Notes: generated by a model from the letters alone, not told the origin. A stretch of DNA of 64,000 nt from Leptodontidium sp. MPI-SDFR-AT-0119 (GCA_020726505.1 JAHLEZ010000019.1:620001-684000), one strand, 5' to 3'. Positions 33,345 through 45,681 are shown, counted from the first letter of the stretch. Made by a program: numbers and translations.

Positions 33345-33830
33345 CTAGCTGATTACCCTTATTTTCTTTCGGCTCGCATCCGAAGTGAGACCCACTTCCC
33401 CAGACCCAGACTTCGTTGAGATGTCGTTTTTCCCCATTGCTGCCAGCAGTGACTCCCCAGGGAGAGAACAACTCGCGCCCAATGGGAGAAGTGTGATACC
33501 GGAGGTCACTCCTTCCAGAACTTCATAATCCCTGTTCATTCTAGGGGTAAGGCTCAAGCGCACAATGTCTTTCCACAAGCGTGGAAGATTCAGAACGAGA
33601 AAAGAATCTTCTGAGACAGTCTTGGCGGTCAATACTTGGTATGCTTGTAAGCGGGAGGAACCTCTATCGTGCGGCTTTTTTGGTGTAAACTTACCCGGAC
33701 TTGCAGCGGCTCGCTCTCGCCCGAGTCGTATGATGAGCTGACATGCGGATATTATCGATGGGAGCCAGTGACTCTTAGTCCCTCCTACAATGAAGCTTTC
33801 CACCTCACACCAAGCCCTTTTTGTCGTCAA
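33345..33830 (-). CDS. hypothetical protein
   Basis: A 161-codon frame opening with MTTKRAWCEVESF. It contains a possible intron between about 33700 and 33630, because the peptide there (KPHDRGSS) looks like translated splice-site sequence and GTAAGTTT is present at about 33690. No domain recognised. I list it because of its length and normal composition only. Confidence 0.3.
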   Translation of the reverse strand: MTTKRAWCEVESFIVGGTKSHWLPSIISACQLIIRLGRERAAASPGKFTPKKPHDRGSSRLQAYQVLTAKTVSEDSFLVLNLPRLWKDIVRLSLTPRMNRDYEVLEGVTSGITLLPLGASCSLPGESLLAAMGKNDISTKSGSGEVGLTSDASRKKIRVIS

Positions 33831-34198
33831 TTAGTGGAACATATTTCTGGTTATCTCTTATAAGTAAAGAAGGTAGCCACATGAAATGCATAGTCGAAGT
33901 TTAAAAGACACCGCAGCGGGAAGCAAATCAGCAAATCAGGTACTAAGATTCGGGGTTAGTTCGTAGCAATGGAGGAGCAATAGTGGCTGTCATTAAGTTT
34001 GGCTATGCATTTTATGTGGCTACCCTCTTTACATTGCACTTATTAGCTCTCTGAATGATAGCCCTTGTACGTTTATCTGAAAGTGCTCCCCCAGAGTTTG
34101 CCCTTGAACCTGTTGCTGCTTATACTTCATCCAAACCAACCATTCGAGAACCCAGCCGAAACCCCAGAGTAAATCAAGACATGAAAAGAGCAAACCTC
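33831..34198. other. intergenic
   Basis: Nothing recognisable; 3' flank of the membrane-protein pseudogene. Confidence 0.4.
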
Positions 34199-35425
34199 TT
34201 ACAAGAGAAATAAGCCCAATACAGAATTTTCCCAACCCTTGTCCAGCTTCGACAGCACCCCCGACCAATTACCCGTAACGTCAGCAAGCAACCAATCCAT
34301 ATACACCAACATAAAAACCAGCAGCAAAAGACAGACCTTGAAAGACCATTTCGCCATGAACCAAATAACGCGTTGCTCATCTTCAGAATGCTCATGTATG
34401 CCATTAGCATTCTTCCGTCCCGTACACATGCACAGCAAAACGGTCAAGCCGATCATGACTGCTGCTGGCATGAAGAACCACTTCGTGATCTCTTTCACTT
34501 TCCCGATTGTGTCCCAGACTTCTCGTGCGATGCCTACGCTTCCGATGAAACCCATCGCGCAACCCACGAGCCATAGTGAGATGATCAGGCCCCATGATAT
34601 CCATTGTCTGTACTTGTTTCCTTCTTGCCGGAAGTCTGTCCTGTCTCTTGACCAGAATCCTCACTTCGCAAATCCGCCGCGCATGTTGACTGGCTCGTAT
34701 TGAGGCGTTGAGCAGTAAGCTGCCAGCGGATATGGTTTGGCTTGGCTGTTGTATTGTTGCGATTGCGTGTTGTACCCAGAGTCGGGGTTGATGCCCCCGG
34801 CGGGATATCCAGGTGTTAGTGGATCATACCCGTACCCTTTTGGATCATACATCACGTTCGACGGTACTGGAGCACCTCGATCTATACTGCTCAACTCCCT
34901 TGAACGTCTTACAAAAAGCCAGCGCCCATGACCAAGCATCGCCGCAATCGAACTTGCTGCGGAAGTCAACACTATCTATATCCTAAGCAACTGTAAATGG
35001 CCCTCTCCTTTGCATCGCGTAATGGTCAAAGTTCCTGCGATTGTTGTCCCAACTAGCTGGAGAAATCCGATAGCCACATCAAGCTTCTGGTACTCCTGTC
35101 TCTTCCATGGTACTAGAGACCGTCGACCGTCGGCATTTACAAACATGCAGTAGTAGGTCAGGACGTGGGATCCAAAACCCAGACCACCATAGAGGAGAGC
35201 ATAGCAGTGGACATTGTCGCGAATCTTATTTAAAGCTTCTGTTTTGTTCTTGCCAGGGCTTGAATTGTTCGCGTAGTTGCTTTGGCGAGGGAATACATGT
35301 GTGTTGCTAGGAGAGGAGTGCACTACAGCAGCGAGAGTGAAGCTACATAGAATAACTAGCAGGGCGACGGCGAGTGTAAGAATCAACCGCAAAAGGGACT
35401 TTGGATTGGGAGTCAGAACACTCAT
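34199..35425 (-). pseudogene. multi-pass membrane protein, two in-frame stops
   Basis: One uninterrupted register of 409 codons from the ATG at 35425. An N-terminal signal-anchor (LLRLILTLAVALLVILCSFTL) is followed by an extracytosolic Ser/Asn-rich part, two hydrophobic segments (YALLYGGLGFGSHVLTYYC and VAIGFLQLVGTTIAG), and a Tyr/Pro/Gly-rich loop. Further helices follow: WGLIISLWLVGCAMGFIG, WFFMPAAVMIGLTVLLCMC, and VCLLLLVFMLVYMDWLL. The stops TAG (34976-34978) and TGA (34661-34663) fall inside otherwise collinear sequence and could derive from TGG or CAG and from CGA by one transition each. No GT donor exists between the flanking codons that could remove the first one. I do not know the family. 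The alternative is two or three small genes, which the shared register makes unlikely. Confidence 0.6.
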
Positions 35426-35860
35426 AGCGAAACGGATGAGTTACTGCATGCGCAAATGAGTGAGCGATGTAAGTTTTATCAATAAAAATTCGACATCACT
35501 CGACCGGGGAAAATATATAGAACATACTTCTTGGATCGCAGTCACATGGCCAAGGAAGTTCTTGTTTAATTTTGGGAACTTTTGCGTTCAAGGGTGGTAC
35601 AAAATCCTTCGCTTGCAAGGGGTTGCTGTGAGGGGAGGGGTCAAGAATCCAAGACAAGAAGTCCAATTGGTTTTCGAGAACGCCACAAATGTGACAACCT
35701 TGATCTCGAACATAATCATCCTGCGTGCCGAGCCGTTGAGCAACCAATATGCACGAGATTTGGTGATTGGCCCTTATCGTCTTCTGATCCTCTGCCAGCT
35801 TGAGATTACTCCGTCTTGCCCATCAGGAACTCTCAATTGATGTGTTGTCCATTTTACCCG

Positions 35861-35894
<34 letters not shown>
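35861..35894. repeat. 34-bp C homopolymer
   Basis: The longest homopolymer of the window, preceded by CCCG and followed by TCGACG. It is non-coding as far as can be seen. Confidence 0.95.
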
Positions 35895-35896
<2 letters not shown>

Positions 35897-37033
35897 GACG
35901 CAATTCTCTTCGACATTTCTTGGCGGAATCCAGGTTGGGAGAGGCGAAATGCTCTCCATTTAGCTAGCAATGTGCGCGTTAGCCGCTAAGCTACGACTTC
36001 CTGCGCCATCCAACCTTTAATCCCAGTATTAGCGGCGAATGATTGAATGCGTTGATCGTCTTGAAGAAACTTCCACCAGGCATTTAGTGTGTGCATATCA
36101 CCAGTCGAAACCTTCACGATATCTGGGCGTAAAGCTAGGCCATGCTGGTTGGAAGCGCTCCAAGTAGAAGTAACTGCGATGAGAACCTTCTTGAATTCTT
36201 CAGTGTAACGAACTACTACATTTCATTCAGCTCTACCCGACGAGCAGTTGTCAAGTATGTACTTGAAAGAAAAAAAAATGAAAAAATTTTTGGCTCCGAT
36301 GAATCAACGTACTTGTTCTTGGCAAACATTTCCCTTTCCCCTTTCTTGCCATGATTCGTGATCCGGTGCTTGGCGTTGTAACGAGTGTGTTATATGTTTC
36401 TGCCACTAATACAATACGTTATGAGTAACAATGCAGAATCGATGGACTGCTTGACAAGTGAGAGCTCACGATGAGGGGTAGACCGTAAGTGTTTGGATTT
36501 GATGAGACATGGTGATTCTTGGTGGGGAACTTTACTCCAATGCAGTCTCGTACCCCATCAAGGAAGTTACGAAGATATTAGTGTTGACTAGTCATTTGCA
36601 TAAATTAACAACTCAAGCCCACGAAGGCGGCGCTTGCCAATTGTCGAGAAATTTCAAAGGGGAAAGAAAGAACAACAGAGGGGAGCTAAGCGAGAGGCCC
36701 CAATGCTCACCCAAGCAACAATATGGACACTGAGAATCTCCCTTGGGAGCTTTACTACAATCGATAATGATTCTCAAGATCAAATCTTAGTCCTAGCCGC
36801 AATCTCTACTTCCAAACCCCAAGTTTGATCGTTTTTTAGTGGGGTCGGAGCGCAGTCACAAGGAGGAGAGAAAAATGACTCTCAAGTTCATGAAGTTGAA
36901 AGCTGAAAGATTAGAAACGCTTGATTATACAATTCTAATTTCTACTAGTATATACAACTCAAAAGCATGATATGCATATCTCAAACTCCAGAACTCCCAG
37001 AATGACAACGCCTATCTAGAACCCACCCCAGCA
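35895..37033. other. intergenic, possible tRNA-like fragment
   Basis: On the minus strand about 36005-35955 reads GTAGCTTAGCGGCTAACGC, similar to a tRNA D-arm/box A, but I find no matching T-arm, so it is not called as a tRNA. A 70-codon frame (36142-36354) and others here have no motif. No gene is supported. Confidence 0.4.
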
Positions 37034-37962
37034 TCAATGTTGATCACCATGAACAACGTTGACAGTGACATTATTCCCGTTTCCATCTTGCCTTCGATAA
37101 GGCTCGTAAGGACTATATCCCGGTACCAAGTTTCCATACTCGTCGTATTGCCCACCTTGCATCTCTATCCCATGCTTGTAGAATATCCTGTTACGACGCC
37201 TCTTGATCAAACAGCTCACCACCAGAAAGAGCACAAAGGCTGCGACAACAGCAGCTCCAATCCCAACTTTCGTCGCCAGACTCCAATGGCTAATCGTATC
37301 CATGGTACTGCTGTGGCTGCTGGTGCTTGAAGGTGATTGACTCGGATTTGTTTGTGTTGCTCCACTTCCACCTCCTCCCGTGGCTGTTGCATTGGAATTT
37401 CCTTTGGCTGTTGGAGTTGAAGTTGCGACTCCAACTTGGCTTGCAAGTGTTGCTAGGATTGAGGTCGGCACATGTTGATCTGCTGGTTCGCATAGACCTC
37501 CGCTCATGCCGCTTGAAGGGTTGACGCCGATCATACCAGGTTCACAGCAGAAGTAACCTGAGGGCTCTTGAACGAACATATTCCATGTGCTATTTGAGCA
37601 GCGAGGAAAATTCAGCACCGCGGTGTTACAATCGGCATCTACGCCTTTGGTGTGAGCAAATATTCAGTAATCGATGGCGGAATGCGCATACCTGTAGGGC
37701 AGCAATAACTTGCATATGTCGAAGAACTGAAGATACAAGTTTGTCCCGCAGGGCAACATGCTGGATTTTGAACCTTTGAAGAGCATGATTCGGATGCAGA
37801 TGCGGGACATGAAGGTGATGCAGTCCCGATCAGGGCGAGAGGCCAGCCGCCTTGGTATTCCGCTCTGTTAGACAAGTGCTGGATAGCTGGCTGAGCACGA
37901 GTTGATGCATCAACTGCTGAGAATATAGAGAGAAACGATGTTACTGTGAGAATAATAATCAT
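37034..37962 (-). CDS. CCP-rich single-pass surface protein
   Basis: Exon 1 (37962-37692) and exon 2 (37644-37034) join through a 47-bp intron (GTATGC donor, AAAG acceptor) to give about 293 residues. There is a signal peptide (MIIILTVTSFLSIFSAVDA), then a cysteine-patterned ectodomain with NPACCPAGQTC, YASYCCPTG, DADCNTA and FCCEPG. A Ser/Thr-rich mucin-like stretch (about residues 150-200) follows, then one transmembrane helix (VGIGAAVVAAFVLFLVVSC) with KRRR after it, and a 50-residue tail rich in Tyr and Gly. This layout is common among ascomycete wall-associated sensor-like proteins of unknown function; it should sit in the plasma membrane with the cysteine module in the wall. Both exons are open. 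The start was chosen at the ATG directly before the signal peptide, not the one 27 codons upstream. Confidence 0.8.
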
Positions 37963-38854
37963 TGCGAAATAAATGTGAAAGAAATGTCGAAGTAGAGAAA
38001 CTAGAGTGCCTGCTGTCGAAATATATCGAGCGAGGTACCACACATCGCGAAGAACAGCTGGAATTCAGACGAGGGGCTATGCCAAGCTTTCCTGGGCTGT
38101 GTGATGATGATTGTTTATTGATCAGGCGCTTTTTAGGATTTGGGCGAGGCGGCCAAATGAAGGGCTGATAGCTTTGGTAGGGATGCAAGAATGTGGAGGG
38201 GCTGAGCCAGCCTAGCTTCATTTTTTGCACCGCTCAAGGCAGACAGTGATCCTTCTCGGATACACGAGGCATTAAATTCTTTGAGAAAGTCTCGTAATAA
38301 TGCGCTGCGACCGAGGGGCAGTGATGAGTAGTGAAAGTGCAATATCTGATTCAATGTCTTTGGTGTTGTTGTGATCATGAAGCATGAAGTGTCGCACTCG
38401 CCAAAACCCGGCTTTATTACTGTAAACAACAGACGAGCGGTTTTAGGCGTTGACAACGATCCCGCCGCTTAGAATTCATCATCCAATTTTTTATTACTAT
38501 TTTTAATTATTATTAACCCCCCCCCCCAAAAAAAACTTGGTAGTATTGCTATCGACTGTTGACTTATCACGAAAATAACTAGTTGGTGGAGAAGCGGGCC
38601 AGGGAAAGCGAATGAACAAGCCCTACACTGCATATCTCAGTTTTTTGCTTTTCTGTGAAAAAAAAACCATTCGCTCTTGTCATAGACGACTCCGAACTTC
38701 AAGAGCAAAAGATTTTGAGCAAAGTAGAATCAGATTCAATCCGAATTTCGAACAAAACAAGAAATCAAATCAAAGAAATTCGTCAGAAGCCAACAGTGTC
38801 GCAACCCGCTGTGAACTTGTCCTGGGATGAAGAGTGTTCCCAGATTAGGTCCAA
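37963..38854. other. intergenic
   Basis: Contains an 11-bp C run followed by eight A at 38517-38535. Overlapping short frames on both strands are not convincing. Confidence 0.4.
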
Positions 38855-41029
38855 CTAGCAAGTTTGCGGCTCCTCAGGAGTCACAATAGCAAAGCCAGTA
38901 TCGTATTGCGAGCTCAGCGTATCCCAGACCGAAGCAACGCCCGCTACGGGAATTCCGGACAGGTCTTTTCGTTCTCCATCAACAAGATCCACAAACTGTT
39001 GGGGGGTTGGCCATATAGTCAACGATGCTGCTGGATCTGATACTTGAGGGGCATCCAGGTATGTAATAGAATGATGAGTCACTACACACTTGGGGTTAGC
39101 CCATGTTGTGGGAATAGGCACTTCCAGTCAGAGAGACCAAACTTCAGTCATACTCGGACTTCGATGCTAGAAGATTGATGGATGGAAACTGGATGAGACT
39201 CACGCGCACTGTTGCTCATGTTCATATGGTGTCCAACTTTTGTGTCGGTCACCATTACGTCAATCGTGAAAGTTGCCCCAGATACTGCTGGGCCGTGGAT
39301 TCGAATGGCCATGGTATCAACCAGCTGCTCCATGCTGAGTGCCAGGTAGGATTCCGGAGACATAGCATTCAACGCTGGGGTGATTCCATCAGTCAGTTCC
39401 TTTGCACCAGTAAGATAGAAGTTGCGCCAGGTTGCGTTTTCAGCCCCATAACCGAGTGCCTTGTAGGTGGTACTGAGCTCTTCTTTTACCGTTGCGTTCG
39501 GCTGATCCGCGAAGACGGCGTGGTTCAACAGCGTGGCTGCAAACCGTAGGTCTCCAGCGGTACGAAACTCCACACCCATGTCAATAACTTTCTGGATTCC
39601 GCCCATGCATTTGACATAGCAAATCGCAGCCCCCACTGGCGGATGCTCCCACAAGTGAGCTGGGTTCCCGTCGAACCACCCCATGTAGCGATCGTAGATG
39701 GCTTTGACGTTGTGACTGACGGAGCCATAGTAGCCCCTTGCACACCACAAATTCTCCAGAGACGCAGGGAGCTGAAAGTCCTCTGCAATTTCCAGCCCTG
39801 TCCTTCCAGCGTTCAACTGGCGGAGTGTCTCATTATGCATGTACGCATACAGATCACGTTGCTGGCCCAAGAAAGTGAGGATTTCAGGGTTACCAAAGGT
39901 GGGCCAGTGATGACTCGCGAAAACAACGTCGGTGTCTTTCCCGTACAGAACGACTGCCTCGTCGAGATATCGTGACCGCACACGAGCATCGCGCACTACT
40001 GCTCCTCGTAGAGTCTGAATGTTATGAAGAGTGTGAGTGGCATTCTCAGCCATGCAAGTCGCTCGGTATTGAGGGAAATGAAAATTCATCTCGGAGGGTG
40101 CTTCAGTTCCAGGAGTGATTTGGAAATAGATTTGCAAGTCATCAACGAGAACAGGAGCTCCGACTTCCCTTGTTGCTGAGACAGAAATTGTTGGAGCAAC
40201 CAGACCACCTGAATAAAAGTAAGGTTAATTATTGTAGTTCTCGAAAATATTGACAAGGGGGAATGAAATCTAGAGGTCAACTTACTGACGCCAGTCGATG
40301 TTGCCATTCCAAGCCCAGTACCGATCTGTCCACTAGGCACAGGCTTCAAGGACTCTCCATACATGTACAGAGCCCGTCGTCCCATGGCGTTACCAGCGTA
40401 GACATTCTCACTCACAGCATGTTCAAGAAAACCATCGGGAGCATATATGGGCAGATTCTCGACCCCTTGTGCCGTTGCTGCTTCCGTAATGGCAACGGCT
40501 CCGCCGAAATGGTCGGCATGCGAGTGTGTGTATATTAGAGCTTTGATGACCTTTCCAGAACGATCCTTCTGATACAGAAGAAGTGCCTGCTGAGCGCACT
40601 CATAGGAGGTCAATGGATCGACCACAACAACGCCATTGGTGGAAATTGTTTCGATGAAGCTCACTGTATATCCAAGTCATCAGCTTTGAGCCCACAGAAA
40701 ATTCGAACTGTGAGTGGCTTTGAACATGATCATCTACACTCACTGTTGGAAATATCAAGTCCACGGACTTGGTAAATACCACAATCATTGTGCTCTTCAG
40801 GATCAACTACAGCGTAAAGTCCCTGCCTTGCGCAGAGCTGGGAATGCCGCCACAGGGAAGAGTTGGCAAAGTCCTAGGGGCAGTCATTATTGAGGATGAA
40901 GGCGTATGCGTCATTGTTCCAGATCGTCCGAGAAGAATCCACAGACGAGGCAATCTTGCAAGGGCTCAAAGAACGCTTCCATCCTTTGTCGGCATTATCG
41001 AAGTCAGTTTGATCGTCAGGAGGGCACAT
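38855..41029 (-). pseudogene. alkyl/aryl-sulfatase (metallo-beta-lactamase type), one in-frame stop
   Basis: Exons 41029-40744, 40663-40286, 40208-39204 and 39081-38855 total 632 codons, the normal size for the SdsA/BDS1 family that cleaves alkyl sulfates such as SDS to alcohol and sulfate. Seen in order: FDNADKG and TIWNNDAYAF near the N-terminus, SSLWRHSQL, GIYQVRGLDISNM, the zinc motif THSHADHFGG, FASHHWPTFG, the dimerisation region (GYYGSVSHNVKAIYDRYMGWFDGNPAHL), and the SCP2-like C-terminal domain from about residue 510. The introns have standard splice sites. A TAG at 40874-40876 interrupts exon 1 before the metal site; the reading frame and family match continue on both sides, so it is a nonsense change (CAG to TAG would suffice). 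The start is uncertain: the ATG at 41029 lies where the family continues further upstream. A product starting after the stop would lack about 60 residues. Confidence 0.85.
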
Positions 41030-41827
41030 GATGGCAGACTATCGGATCAAAAGATATTGATGATGGGTGCTGACTTGGGTTTGAGAAAGCTCTTTTTGGG
41101 TATGATGATTTGAGGAATGACATCCGCATTCTCTTGAGAGAATTCATCCGTTTATATACAGCTCTTCCCGACGACCTCGCTTCCTACAAGCCCTGCTCGG
41201 CGAAGACGGATGCCACAAACACTTTTCAAATGCCTGACACAAGACTCACATGTCGTCGCTCTGCAACACAAGAATACACACTTTTGTCGACCAATTCTGC
41301 AAAGAACTAGAATGGGTTTACGAGCGCTAAGGCTGTGGAACATCACATGCCATTGAGGAAGACGATATGAAACCCATTGGTTGACGAACGGGTGTTTGAA
41401 TCCCAGAGATTACTGGTCGAAGGTTCAAAGGTCTTGCAATTCCTGTTAGTCAGATATCAATTAACATATGATTGGATTGTTGTTGTATTCTTTGAGGCCT
41501 GAAGTGTGTTACTCACGGAAGCTATTGCTAGTTAAGAGGTGCTACTATGCTGCACTTTGCTAAGAAGAGGGCTAGATTTGTCAATCAGCGCTGTTGCCAA
41601 TACTTAATGGTATGACGAAGCTCGTGTCTGCGAGAAAGCTCTGCCCGCATGTGCTGAAAACAATGCATCAAGCTCGATATAGAACTTTTGAGTAAGATAT
41701 TGAGCGCCTCGAAGTAGTTATGGATAATTGCCCACCACCATAAAATTGAGCCCTTCCCTAATTGCCAAGGGCGTACATACATCATTGAAAACCCGCCAAC
41801 GTGTCGTGCCGCATTCCGTCTTGGCCT
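41030..41827. other. intergenic
   Basis: Probably holds the lost or mutated 5' exon of the sulfatase gene in its first 100 bp. Otherwise no supported gene between the sulfatase 5' end and the BBE-like gene 3' end. Confidence 0.4.
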
Positions 41828-43454
41828 CTACTTGGCAGACTGGCCTCTCTCCGCCGTGACCTTGGCTCCACCAGTGACCAGTTTCTGAAACACCTCCGCC
41901 GGGTCATACACATCACGAATAGCCTTCAATCGATCCCAGCTCTCGGTTCCATATCCCTCAAATACAGGTTGACCCTTTGCGGCATCGCTTAGATAAACAA
42001 ATGGAAGCATGCTGTGGCCGGCGGCCTCCAAGTTGGCCTTGATCTCCGCATTAGCTTTCTCGTGTGTGGAATCGACAAGGATGTCGCTCTCGCCGTCCTT
42101 CCAGGAGGGACTTTCTACGAGCCACAACGCAGGAACACTGCTGGCGTTTAGACCGAGGGGGTTTCCTCCGTTGCCGGTCGAGGCAGCGATAATATTAGAC
42201 GTGATGGGCATGACGGACAATGCGGTGAAGAATCCCCGTACGTCAGCTAGGCCAGCCTCCTGGATGACCTTGTAGTAAGTATCTGTCGCGATCGTGAAGG
42301 CTTCGGTACTGGCGGGGATCGAGTAGAACAGGAATCGCTTTCGGTTATCGAAGTCAGGGAAGCCTTGGAAGAGTTTGTACCAGTCGCTCATTGAAGTGTC
42401 TGTTGTTACATTTCCACTGATAGGGGGAAGAACGGGGGCTGTGAGATTGACGAGACCGGGAGCTGATGGATTGTTGTCGCTGTTGAAGAGAAAAGAGTGG
42501 TAAGTGACATCGGCGCTTCTCGACGGGTTCCAGCGTGATTGTCCTTCGCAAGAAGTCTTGGGATCCGAACCGGCATTGAGTGCAAACTCGGTCATTCCGT
42601 TGATGTATGCCTCCTTTGCCCCGCTTCCGTAGGCGATGTTACCGAGCGCGATAGATTCGGATGGTATGGTGTAGAGAGAAAGGCTTGTCACGTAGCAGAA
42701 GTTATTTCCACCACCACGAAGAGCCCAGAAAAGATCTGGATTGGAGGAATTGCTTGCTGTGACTGCTGTACCGTTTCCTAGAACGCACTAGTGGGTGTTA
42801 ATAATTGCTTCGAAGCGAGGTTATTGAGTATGCATACCTCAAAAGACTCGACGGTGGTAGGGGCAACTCCATGCTCATAGCTGAAGAAGCCGATTCCACC
42901 ACCCAAGTGGAAACCAACAACGCCAACATCACCCAAACGAACACCATTGACAATGACTTTCAAAGGAGCAAGGAAGTCATAAAGTCTTCCGAATTTGATG
43001 CCGGCCCCAACAGTAACCACACTATTATCCGCGGTTATGTTAAGACTGGTCATGTTCGTGTTGGAGAACAGAATCCCCTCAGGACCAATGTTGGCGGCGT
43101 TGGAGACAGGCATGAATCCGCCACCGCGGATTGCAAATGGAACATCCCGAGCCGCAAGAAGTTGAATTCCTGCTGTTACCATGGCAGTGGTGGAGGGAGT
43201 ATAGACACAAGCAGGTCCCATCCATGAGTCGGTACTCCATGAGTCTAAGATACTGTCAGTAATGGTTGAAAGCGTAGTGTAGAGTACGATTTACAGGTAT
43301 CCTCGAAAGTGTACCGAGTTGAGCCAGGGAAGAAAACGGCGTCCGGATAGAACCGAGCCAGGTAGTTGCAAGACTCTCGAGTCTGATTAGCTGCGTACGG
43401 AACTGCAGCCACGAGAGCTGAGCCACCAAGTAGAAAAAGGATGCTGAGAAACAT
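41828..43454 (-). CDS. secreted BBE-like FAD-linked oxidoreductase
   Basis: Three exons (43454-43295, 43244-42838, 42787-41828) with 50-bp introns give 508 residues. A signal peptide (MFLSILFLLGGSALVAAVPYA) precedes the FAD-binding PCMH domain (about residues 65-235: VTAGIQLLAARDVPFAIRGG, LGGGIGFFSYEHG, ALRGGGNNF). The berberine-bridge-type substrate domain follows, with the C-terminal BBE motif in reduced form (YDPAEVFQKLV). Such enzymes oxidise sugars or secondary metabolites and pass electrons to oxygen. The position of the usual flavin-linking histidine reads Phe (GGGFMP) and the usual cysteine region reads GVAPTT, so FAD is probably not bicovalently bound. The gene appears intact. It shares a strand with the sulfatase downstream, but they are 800 bp apart. 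Confidence 0.9.
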
Positions 43455-44649
43455 GTCGAACGAATGTGAGTCTGTGAGATGCAGATATGGAAGCAAAGGT
43501 CGTGGAAGCGTCTGTAGCTTTATATGCCGTGTCTTTGCAACATCTGTTCCGCTCGGGATCGGCCCCTCCCTCTCGGTCATCCGCACTTTCATCTATCCTA
43601 GGACTCTGCACCTAACGTTGGTGATTGCTGTAAACGCCTGTAAATCCCGGTCATCTTGGGATAGGGGGATGCACACGCAGTTGGAGTGCGAGTACGAAGA
43701 TATCTCTCGCACCAGGAATGTATATATTGACCAAGGGGAAACAAGAAAGAGGTATCCCCACAGGCCAAGTTTGGATACTTCTGCATGCAAGTCAGCATGA
43801 CAAGTGCTGGGAGGTAATAGACACAATCTGGAAGGCAACAATTTCGCTAAACTTCGATGCCTCGTTGAAGCCCCTATTTAAGCGAACTCTGCACTCCGCA
43901 ATGATCGCCGAGAGATGGAGCTTCATTACGCCAACCTATATGCAAGCACCATGAGCATCGCTTGGTCTCGGCATTGCTCGAAGATGCTCGGATAGACAAA
44001 GCCAAGTTTCGTATAAGAGCTGGATGGACCCCCGAATGCGACTTCATCTGACTTCAAGGTTGGCGATGTTTCGAAACATCCCCCAAGGCTCTGTTTTCGA
44101 GTTCGGACGATTTGACTCGATTTGATTCCTCCATCGATCCTTGATAGTTTAATGTCAGCTGTGCCACAAGACGTGGAATAAAGGACATCGACTTACTTCT
44201 TGGCATACATCTTAGCGCCGGCAATGCATCAGATTTTGGTGGAGAGACCGAGATCTCCTTTCCTTGTTTCCGATTACGAGTTTCTTCTCGGATCTGCTCT
44301 CTTAACTTCAATTATGACGGGCCAGTCATGTTTCCTCAAATCGCCGATCCTTTCAGCCTTGTATAACCAAGTACAGATAGCATCAGGTCCACCCCCTCCA
44401 CTTGTGCATCTTCGTTAAGAGGCACATATGGAGTCAGTACGGAGCGCTGCTTTCATGATGCAATTCTTTGCGCCTAGCTAAGCACAAACCCAGCAAGGCT
44501 TAGAGTTGTCAGACACGCGTAAACTATGCCCGCTGCAGGTCATATCTCCTTGATTTCTGGCTACAGATCTGTAATGCAAAAAGTGCCAGCTGTACAGTAA
44601 GAGTACATACTTAGTTGCAGGGCTTACGACCCGGGGAACGCCCACTTGT
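43455..44649. other. intergenic
   Basis: 1.2 kb without a supported gene. The BBE promoter is at its left end. Several overlapping frames on both strands are short and featureless. Confidence 0.4.
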
Positions 44650-45681
44650 TTACCCGTAACGATATCCCCCGCACATGGAGATTGAAAAATCAGGAAACTC
44701 GGTTCCCTCATCTCTCATCTGCTTCCGCAGATCTTCCTGCTCAAAACTCATGCTTTCAAGGGTGAATTTCAGCCTATGATACCGGCACTGACTCCGCACT
44801 TTGTCAAGGTACAGCTCATCGTTCGTCCCATTCTCATCGTCCTCCTGGTTGTCATCCAACCAAATTACAGCCAGGGCCTTAAGGTTCGGCATATACTCCC
44901 TATATGGCTCCTCACATGCATCCCATCCTTGTTTGAAAACTTGTGTATCCAAGGCAGTACCCAAGGCATTCGCTGCCTTGGCATCCTCCGAGAAGTCCGT
45001 GTTGCTTTTGATGTGCTGTAAAATGATATCGACTGTCTCTGCACGTGTTGTCCCTGGACTGATCTCCTTCATTCTCGGGGTACGCGTAATCGTTGTCTTG
45101 AGATGTTGCTCTGATGCCAATGGATTTATGACGATCGTCAAGTCTTCGTTCGAGGCGATGCATAAGAGTGACATCCACAAACTATCTCCATTGACCGTTC
45201 CCACGAGCCAGCACCACCAATCAAGAGCGTAATGCCGGACACCGCTCAAGAATAGCCCAAACTCTTCATATGTGGCACTCCAATCATTTCTAGGAAGACC
45301 CGAGTTTGGCGCTGGAGCCCTGGAGATACACCTCAAGAACAAGAAGTCGTCGATGAGTCCATCAGCAAAGTATATCGTGTCGTGAGCCCTGTTCACATAG
45401 ATATATGTCCCATCATTCTTGTGGGGGCGGATCGGATTCGCACAAGGCCAGAGCGTCCAATGACTCAATGCGTGTGCTCTTGATTTTTGACATATATGTA
45501 GGAGGCTTGGTATGGGGTATCTGATCGGTGCTAGAACGCGGAGAGTGGCTGGTCTGGAGGGTGGCTTCGCATTCGGCCTTTTCGGTCTTGGATCTTTGGC
45601 TATTCTGTGTACCCGTGCATTTGCGTTGCCATATTGCTCGCAACTATAGGTCCATATCCTGTCTTGTATATCCAGGGGCAA
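44650..45681 (-). CDS. 2EXR-domain protein, 5' exon not resolved
   Basis: An open frame of about 343 codons. The conserved block begins before any ATG: PFDSLPLDIQDRIWTYSCEQYG, then SLLHICQKSRAHALSHW, NRAHDTIYF and DDFLFL, which is the 2EXR order (compare 5115-5828). The C-terminal part has LPNLK-like MPNLKALAVIWLDD and an acidic stretch. In-frame sequence continues upstream to about 45715 and reaches an acceptor-like CCCTCAAG, so a short first exon with the true ATG probably lies between 45720 and 46050. I could not place it. The frame has no stops. Function unknown. Confidence 0.65.
   Translation of the reverse strand: MPLDIQDRIWTYSCEQYGNANARVHRIAKDPRPKRPNAKPPSRPATLRVLAPIRYPIPSLLHICQKSRAHALSHWTLWPCANPIRPHKNDGTYIYVNRAHDTIYFADGLIDDFLFLRCISRAPAPNSGLPRNDWSATYEEFGLFLSGVRHYALDWWCWLVGTVNGDSLWMSLLCIASNEDLTIVINPLASEQHLKTTITRTPRMKEISPGTTRAETVDIILQHIKSNTDFSEDAKAANALGTALDTQVFKQGWDACEEPYREYMPNLKALAVIWLDDNQEDDENGTNDELYLDKVRSQCRYHRLKFTLESMSFEQEDLRKQMRDEGTEFPDFSISMCGGYRYG

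Noticed and set aside
35955..36010. tRNA-like sequence near 36 kb
   Set aside because: A D-arm-like GTAGCTTAGCGGCTAACGC is present, but no T-arm or acceptor stem could be paired, so no tRNA or SINE is called.
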